From positions 6,820,001 to 6,884,000 of the forward strand of contig NC_016472.1 of the NCBI RefSeq assembly GCF_000226095.1: a stretch of 64,000 bases of DNA. Reading direction: 5' to 3'. Position numbers and translations under genes: made by a program. The notes under the pieces were generated by a model. That model had not been told where the DNA came from, searched no databases, and saw nothing but the letters and a program-made list of their open reading frames with translations. The DNA is from Thermothelomyces thermophilus ATCC 42464. Its lineage: Eukaryota > Ascomycota > Sordariomycetes > Sordariales > Chaetomiaceae. Position 1 is the stretch's first letter. Each line of letters begins with the position of its first letter. This document shows positions 58,001 to 64,000 of the stretch, piece by piece.

Positions 58001-58614
58001 GGCCCAGCTTCCAGCACGACGACTCGAGCAGCGACAGCCTCGTCAGCTACGACATGACCCCGAGCGAGCTCTCGTTCAACCCAGCCACCCTTCCCGGCAA
58101 CGGCCACGGCGACGGAAACGACTTCGGGCAGGAGGAGCAGCAGCTTGGCGCAACAGACCGACTAGGCCAACAGCGCCAACAGCGACCCGTTTCCCGCGAA
58201 CGCAAGACGCAAGAAGTTGGCAGGGATGACGATGAAGACGGGAGACTTGGTAACGGGAACTCCGAGAGTGGCGGCGGAGACGACGACGTCCCTCCCGTGC
58301 CGCCCCTCCCGACGGGCCTGGTAGGGGTGGAGAGAGTCGGGCGGTCGGCGTCGACCAAGACAGCAGCACAGCAGGACCGCGCGGCCACGCTGCGTCGTCC
58401 GTCGACGTCCAGGCGGAGCGTCAAGAGCAGAGGGGGTGGCGGCGGCGGCGGCGAGCACCGCGCGCTGTCGGGTTCCTGGGCATCGGCCGACGACAGGGCG
58501 CCGCCGGTGCCCAGGATGGACCTGGATGCGCTGCTGAGGGGCATCGATGCGCGCGTTGGGGAGGGAGAGGCGGGAGGGCAAGGGCTGGGAGCGGTCACCA
58601 GGCCGCCGTACTAA
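55001..58614 (+). CDS. efr3: EFR3, plasma-membrane anchor of the PI4-kinase complex
   Basis: Exons 55001-55215 and 55305-58614 (1174 aa). The N-terminus MNAIQQKCRPKHQVLVLKCY is Cys/basic, as in EFR3 proteins that reach the plasma membrane through lipid and basic contacts. Then SELSYLLFYAQSRRSKIQKV, SFLGKKTASDVYRQRIG|NVQ, LQILTALIEKTPKDLLLFAS and FEAFCSHHDPTSL match EFR3. Alpha-helical repeats continue to about residue 780, followed by a Ser/Pro/Gly-rich disordered tail (about 780-1174) with QERVT.. and PPPPPTMHGG-type stretches. EFR3 recruits Ypp1/TTC7 and the PI4-kinase Stt4 to make PI4P. The 89-nt intron is GT-AG and restores Gly-Asn in frame. Confidence 0.92.
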
Positions 58615-59610
58615 GGTTTGCTCTGCCCACCCTTCCACGCCCAAACTCGCAGCAGAAGAGCGGTTGTTAGAAGGGTGTAATTCTCAGCCCGGTTTGGGGG
58701 GGAAGAGGGGGGGGGGGGTGGGAGGTTGTGTTCTGTCTCAGCAAAATTGCCAGATTGGGCGGCGGGCGGTTGCTTGGCTGTAGTATATACTACGTTTCTG
58801 GGCGGCGAGGGGGTTTTGAGAGTTGGGGATATTGTTTAGCATATATATACACTGGAACTGGATATTACGGTCGGGGCCTCTGAAGTTGGTAATAATGTGC
58901 CGGTGGTGTGAGGCCTCGAGGAGAGTTCTTTCGCTCTTTCCCTTTACCCAACTAGAGGGTTCTTCATTTTTTTTGTTCTTTGTTCATACGCTACTCCGCA
59001 CTCGGTAATCCGTAGCACTCCGATCCTTCTTCTGCTTTAGAGATGGTCCGGCAGGCCCTTATGACACATAGGGGAAGATAAAATCTCGTGGACTACACTC
59101 ACTGGCCAGAGAGAGAATAGATGCATGGATTTTCCTGTTCCAATCTCTGACGTTCCCTCAAGGAGAAGTGATTTCATGCACGGTACACATACTCCGCAGT
59201 GTGAAGTCTCTTGAAACAGACATTAGATTATTCATTGCGATGTGAGGAAACAACGGATTTTCTTGAGACCCCGGATTGAGAGAGCACCAGCAGTGACGTC
59301 AGCCACACGCCCTCCAATCGGCGAAATTGCACCCGCAGCACGAAAGAGCTAGTTACCCTTGGTTAGCGCTTCTTCACCCCTGCTCCTCCGCCCCAAAGGC
59401 CGAGAACTTTTTGCGGCGGCCAGAAAGTTGCTTCATCCCTGTGTGAAACTATTCATCACGGGATCAGCCCCAAAATTTCTCCCGCGCATCGTGTTGATGT
59501 ATGGATGTATCCCGTCTCGCGGCGCGCATACCAGGCACCTGGATTTCTTTTTTAGTTCCGAGTTTTTCTCCCTACCGCGCCTGACCTCCACGGTCGGAGG
59601 CTTCGAAATA
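58615..59610. other. Intergenic region between EFR3 and ATP12
   Basis: EFR3 3' UTR, a G12-like run near 58709-58720, one GTAATCCGT (59005-59013), and the ATP12 promoter. No gene recognised. Confidence 0.55.
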
Positions 59611-61073
59611 ATGGCGCCCGCGACGAGATTATGTCTCCTCCTCCCTCTGCGTCCCGCCGTCGCAGCTGCGGGAACAGGAGTAACGGCCGGAGCAGCAGCC
59701 GGAGCAGCAGCCGGAGCAGCAGCAGGAGCAGCAGCAGCAGCAGCAGTCCGGAGCAGTCGTCGCCGAATCACTGCCACCACATGCGCGGCCGCACGCGCGA
59801 TCCACACCCACCCGGCGCAGCCCGCCAAGGTCGTCCCGGTATACGGCACCGGCCCGCCGCCCGAGCCGCCGCAGCCCAGCCCCGAGCTAGCCGCCGAGGA
59901 GCAGGCCGAGCGTCAGGAACGGCTGGCACGGAGGAAGCGCCAGGCCGAGCTGCTCAGGCACGCCGGCGACGTCAGGGTCTCGCGCCAGAACCAGAACCAG
60001 AACGAGAAGCCCAGGACGCTCAAGCGCCGGTTCTGGAAGGATGTTTATGTGAGAGAGGTCAATGGTACGTTATTACAACAAAAAAAAAACCTTGTTCCCC
60101 CAAATCAAATCTGGTGTGTGTGTGTGTATGTGTGTGTGTGTGTGTGTGTGTGGATGGATGGATGGAAAAGCAGAATACTCACAAAAACAACAACAATAAT
60201 AACAACAACAACAAAAACAAAAAAACAGGCGCCCTCGAGATCCACCTCGACTCCCGCCCGCTCCGGCACCCGACCACCAAGGCCGTCATCCGGCTGCCCG
60301 CCTCCAAGCCGGACCTGGCGCACGCGCTCGCGATCGAGTGGGACGGGCTGACGTCGGCGCAGCAGGCGACCAAGCAGCACCTGATCCCGCTGACGTCGCT
60401 GACCTGCCGCGCCCTCGACATCGCCGCCGACCCCTCGCTGCGCGCCGGCATCGCCGCCACCGTGCTCCGCTACCTCGACACCGACTCGCTCCTCTGCTTC
60501 TCCCCGCCCCCGGAGGAGGAGGAGGGCCGAGACGACGGCAGCGCCTCGCTCCGCGCCGCCCAGGAGCGCGCCTACGCCTCGACGGTGCGCTACCTGACCG
60601 CCCGCCTCTGGCCGGGCATCTCCATCGTGCCCGTCCTCGACGGCGACTCCATCCTCCCGCGCCAGCAGCCCCCCGGCACCCGCGAGGTCGTCCAGGGCTG
60701 GATCCTCGCCCTCTCGCCCTTCGAGCTGGCCGGTCTCGAGCGCGCCACCCTCGCCGGAAAGAGCCTGCTGGCCGCCGCCCGGCTGGTGGCCGAGTGGAGC
60801 GAGGAGGGCGCCGGCGCCCGGGAGTCCCGCTCTCCGCCGGCGGCGGCCGCCGAGCAACAACAGCCTGGGGAGACGTCCGACGAGCGGTTCGGCGTCGAGG
60901 AGGCCGCGCGCGCGGTGAGCCTCGAGGTCGACTGGCAGACCCAGCAGTGGGGCGAGGTGGACGACACGCATGATGTTGACAGGGAGGACCTGCGACGTCA
61001 GCTGGGAAGCGTGGTCCTGCTTGTCTCGGGCACCGGGAAGGCGTCCTCCTCCTCCAATACGAGCACCAGCTGA
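59611..61073 (+). CDS. atp12: F1-ATP synthase assembly chaperone ATP12
   Basis: Exons 59611-60064 and 60229-61073 (432 aa). The long Ala/Arg presequence (MAPATRLCLLLPLRPAVAAA, then AGAAAG repeats and IHTHPAQP) suits mitochondrial import. The ATP12 core starts LKRRFWKDVYVREVN|GALEIH and LDSRPLRHPTTKAVIRLPAS, then LAHALAIEWDGLTSAQQATK, HLIPLTSLTCRALDIAAD, DTDSLLCFSPP, VQGWILALSPFELAGLERAT and a final helix pair. Atp12 binds the F1 alpha subunit until the alpha3beta3 hexamer forms. An Ala-rich, Glu-rich insert makes it longer than yeast Atp12 (about 325 aa). The 164-nt intron carries a GT run and CAA repeats. Confidence 0.94.
60080..60226. repeat. A10, (GT)n and CAA-rich tracts in the ATP12 intron
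   Basis: A10 at 60080-60089, alternating GT at 60114-60152 with one TA, GGAT repeats to about 60165, and CAA/AAC-rich DNA at 60180-60226 up to the acceptor. Confidence 0.92.
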
Positions 61074-61743
61074 GTTGGAACTTGACGGGCAGACGAGGCC
61101 GACAACTGATTCATCGCCACGCCACGCTCCACCACCACGCCACGGCATTCCGCAAGCTTTGGGCGCGTGTCTGTACATTCCTGTATAATCAATTCGATCC
61201 ATTTCCGGCGAACCTAATTAACTGTAGCTCTCCTGATTCGAACGCGAACGTGCTTTGAACAATCCACCACGACTCGCCCAGACATAGCAGCAGCAAGTCA
61301 CCTAGCGCTCACCTTTGGGCGCAAGCAGTATGCAAGCTTGCACTGCACTTAGCTCAGCGCATATCTACCCTTGATACAACTCCGTCGTCACGAAGCTAGC
61401 AGAACGAACAAAAAAAATGCAGACGGTAAAACAGTCACATAGTCAAGTTATAGCAAGGACTCCATGCTCATCCCAGGCCAATGCTTCGTGCTTTGTTTGT
61501 GCCCCTTGTTCCCCATACTCCTTTGCCAGAACTGCATAAGTGTAAATGGGACCCCAAATCGAGTCTAGTAATTGGGTGGACTACATAAGATGACGTTCAG
61601 ATCTTTTGAGCAAATTGCAAAATGTGCATCCTCCTTGCAACGTAGTCTTGTATGTGCAAACAAGACAGTCGAAAATGAAAGCGTAAATGGAAAGAAGCAA
61701 TGCTGTGAAGATAATTAAGGGTACAAGGATTGAGTGAGGGGGT
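61074..61743. other. Convergent intergenic region, ATP12 / AlkB-like gene
   Basis: 3' flanks of both genes; A/T-richer DNA without a recognised feature. Confidence 0.5.
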
Positions 61744-64000
61744 TCAGAAGCCATCATAGGAAAAGGCCTGGGCGTGTTTGGGGATAGCGCCTTTTACTGC
61801 GGCATCGTCCCGGTCTTCCTGCGACTCCATCTTCTCCGGATCGATATATCGGGCGGTCAGTGAGAAGCGGCGCTTTCCGTATGGCTCGACGGTGTGCTGA
61901 GCCTTGTCAGTTGCATCACGCCTCAGCTTTCAAGTGCCTGGGACTCACCTCATAGACCTTCTGGATCTCCGTCCCGATCATGACCATCATGTCACCATGT
62001 TTCATGGTGACCTCTAGTACCTCCTTGTAGCAAGTCTTTCCTTGTACTTGTTGCGTAGGAAGGAAGAACTGGGTGTTGCGCTTGGGCCGGAATCGCATAG
62101 TCGAAGGGGAGCCCAGCGAAAGAGCTGCAACGACGGGACCAAGCTCGCGTTCGCCGTCGTCATGGTACTAGTGTTGAACATGTCAGCAATCGAGAAACCG
62201 AGAAAGAAAAAAGGTACCAGAAATATCAAGACACTCACATTGATCTTATCTTGCTCCATATATCCCAGGGCCAGCAGTTCGTTGAAATCCCCGCTGTTAG
62301 AGACGACAGCGTGCTTCCCAACGTGTTTCGGATCCAGGGCTTTGATGAAGGCATTGGAATGCTCTACTGCGACCTGCTTTGCCCAGATGAGGCGTTGAAG
62401 AGCGCGAAGGATTATATCGGGTGCCTCAGAGAAGCCCTTCGACTGAACGGTTACGCCAAACTTGTACCTTGCCCCCTATACAGATCAGCAGGACGCTTTT
62501 TACAAAGTAAAGAGGCGACTTACAAAGTTCTGCTGGAAATGCCGGGTGTATCCCTCAAGCTTATCTGAGTAATACGTTAACTTTTGTACTCTTTGGGAAT
62601 CTCAAAGGTGAATCACTTACGGCCGACCACGGCAGCTGGGTTCCGGCGAAGACCAATGTCGGTGAGCTCAAGTGTCCTAAAGAGGTCATCTGGGCCATTG
62701 GGCTTGCTGGTGATCTCTTTGCTAGCCGAAAAGATGCTAAACGACCCCAGAATCCGACCCTGGGAATTTGGAAGGAAGTATTGGCGAACTTCAAACCCTC
62801 CAAGCGTAAGTGTTTGGGAGAACTGCAGATAGCCGCGTTGGTAGATGGTCGCAAATGGGTCATGTAGATAGTCCTCCTGGTGAAGCGTGTTTTCGTTAAC
62901 GCCGTATCTGATACTCCGTCTCTGCATGCGGCCATCGAACTCTTTGTTCTCTTTCCTCAACAGGGCCTCTGGATACGGAAGCATGAGTGCATCGCGGGCG
63001 TACTGGCACTCCTTATTCTCGCACACCCAGCGGTTCCAGTAGACACGGCGATTGCAGCAACCGCAATCTGGACACACAAACCCCCGGCGTAGAGCAAGTT
63101 CTGTGCCGTGAAAACCTTCAAAGTCGTGGACCGCGGGCTTCACGGAGGGAATAGCGCCCATAAAAGGACTCCGCTCATTGAGGAACGTGTCACTGTATGC
63201 GAGGCTTGCTGCATCAACAGCCATGCCTGTTGGAAGCACGAAGTAGTTCTCGCACTTGTGGTTGAGGCAGAACCAGCCAGCGGTAAAAATCTCCTTACTT
63301 GGAGTGTTGCACTGCTTGCAGATTGCGACTGGTGCCTTCACGTCGGTGTTGAGAGAGGCGGCGGGCATTGTGGCATCTTCGCCTTTGGGAACCCACCAGG
63401 AAGGCTCGGTTAGATCGGCTTTCTCAAAGCGCATGCGCCAAACCGTGACGTCCTTACTCCCCCCAATCGGAATCTGCTTCTCCTTCCAGACGTCGGTGAT
63501 GTGGAAGTATGCAAGGACAGCGTAGGTACATGGTGGCTGGCACGGATACAAGGGATGACCCTCACCTGCAAAGGTCAATAAGCAAAAACTCATGGAAACT
63601 TCTTTGGAAGTTTAAGGGCCTTACCGGCAATTACTGCTACAAGAGACTTATTGTGGTAGGCATTCATGATTGCCTTGATGTTGCTCGCAGTATCGGAGGC
63701 ATCCTTAGACCGTATCATGCTGCCTGTGCCTGGGTCTTTGGTACGACCGCCGCCCCTTGAATTTGGAGGGTGATAAGCATAATGCGAAGAAGACATGAGA
63801 GGCTAGTTAGTTGATCGAGGAATTGTCTCGGACTTACACAGAGGAAATGATGACTTGGGAACCAAAGACATCCCGCTGGTCGGCTTCTTGGTCTATCAGA
63901 AACCCCTGGCAGACCAGATCTGCCGAATGAAGACTGCCTTTGAACGCTCTAAAGTAGGGCAGTGCTTCGCACAGACTTCCACGTCCGTTTGCCCACACCA
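61744..64000 (-). CDS. AlkB-like 2OG-Fe(II) oxygenase with two Cys clusters, 5' part outside window
   Basis: Seven exons seen: from the window edge to 63838, 63755-63625, 63565-62621, 62564-62524, 62475-62239, 62167-61949, 61896-61744. About 629 residues are visible and the N-terminus lies beyond 64000. The first visible part reads WANGRGSLCEALPYFRAFKG. Two Cys clusters follow: CKQC..FCLNHKC (about 63330-63250) and CPDCGCC..CENKEC (about 63075-63005), likely zinc sites. The C-terminal oxygenase core has the HxD iron site in YHDDGERELGPVVAALSLG, the distal His in VTMKHGDMMVMIG, and an Arg-rich RRFSLTARYI for 2-oxoglutarate. This is the AlkB-like pattern; family members repair or demethylate nucleic acid or modify protein. 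The fungal form with Cys clusters has no role I know. Introns 48-82 nt; the most 5' acceptor (63756) is the least certain. Confidence 0.82.

Overview
The window is nuclear DNA of a filamentous ascomycete. The gene families, the short introns (about 47-165 nt) with GTAAGT/GTGAGT-like donors and CTAAC/CTGAC-like branch sites, the GC-rich exons and the lower-GC intergenic DNA rich in short repeats all fit a Sordariomycete, most likely Sordariales/Chaetomiaceae. The genus level is inference. No prokaryotic, plasmid or viral feature was seen.

I support 19 protein-coding genes, nine on + and ten on -, spaced by 0.3-2.5 kb. Exon borders were placed by hand from splice signals, reading frame and family-conserved residues. 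In order: NT-C2 domain protein (-, C-terminus outside the window); POP1 of RNase P/MRP (+); RBR E3 ubiquitin ligase (+); SH3 protein of the Lsb1/Pin3 type (-); Rom2-type Rho1 GEF (-); V-ATPase proteolipid c' VMA11 (+); conserved 297-aa protein of unknown function (-); secreted or vacuolar metallophosphatase of the Smn1/YHR202W type (+); splicing factor ISY1 (-); orphan-like 270-aa protein (-); oligosaccharyltransferase subunit WBP1 (-); complex I 9.5 kDa subunit (+); 2638-aa BEACH-WD40 protein (-); vacuolar/subtilisin-like protease B (+); 956-aa disordered protein (+); secreted berberine-bridge-type flavin oxidase (-); EFR3 (+); F1-ATPase assembly factor ATP12 (+); and an AlkB-like 2OG-Fe(II) oxygenase with two Cys clusters (-, N-terminus outside the window).

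The set is mainly housekeeping: RNA processing (POP1, ISY1), mitochondrial energy (complex I subunit, ATP12), vacuole and secretory pathway (VMA11, WBP1, PRB1-like, phosphatase), cell wall and plasma membrane signalling (ROM2, EFR3, LSB1-like), and membrane traffic (BEACH). I see no secondary-metabolite cluster, no defence system, no intact transposon, and no convincing tRNA or rRNA gene. I did not find a clearly new multi-gene system. The unusual material is at the level of gene structure and repeats: two GC-AG introns, an ISY1 start codon alone on its own coding exon, a stopless 51-nt intron, an overlapping uORF at POP1 that ends on a second POP1 ATG, a short motif (ACGGATTAC) repeated eight times only between genes, a related palindrome inside the orphan gene, and long homopolymer or microsatellite tracts concentrated in introns.
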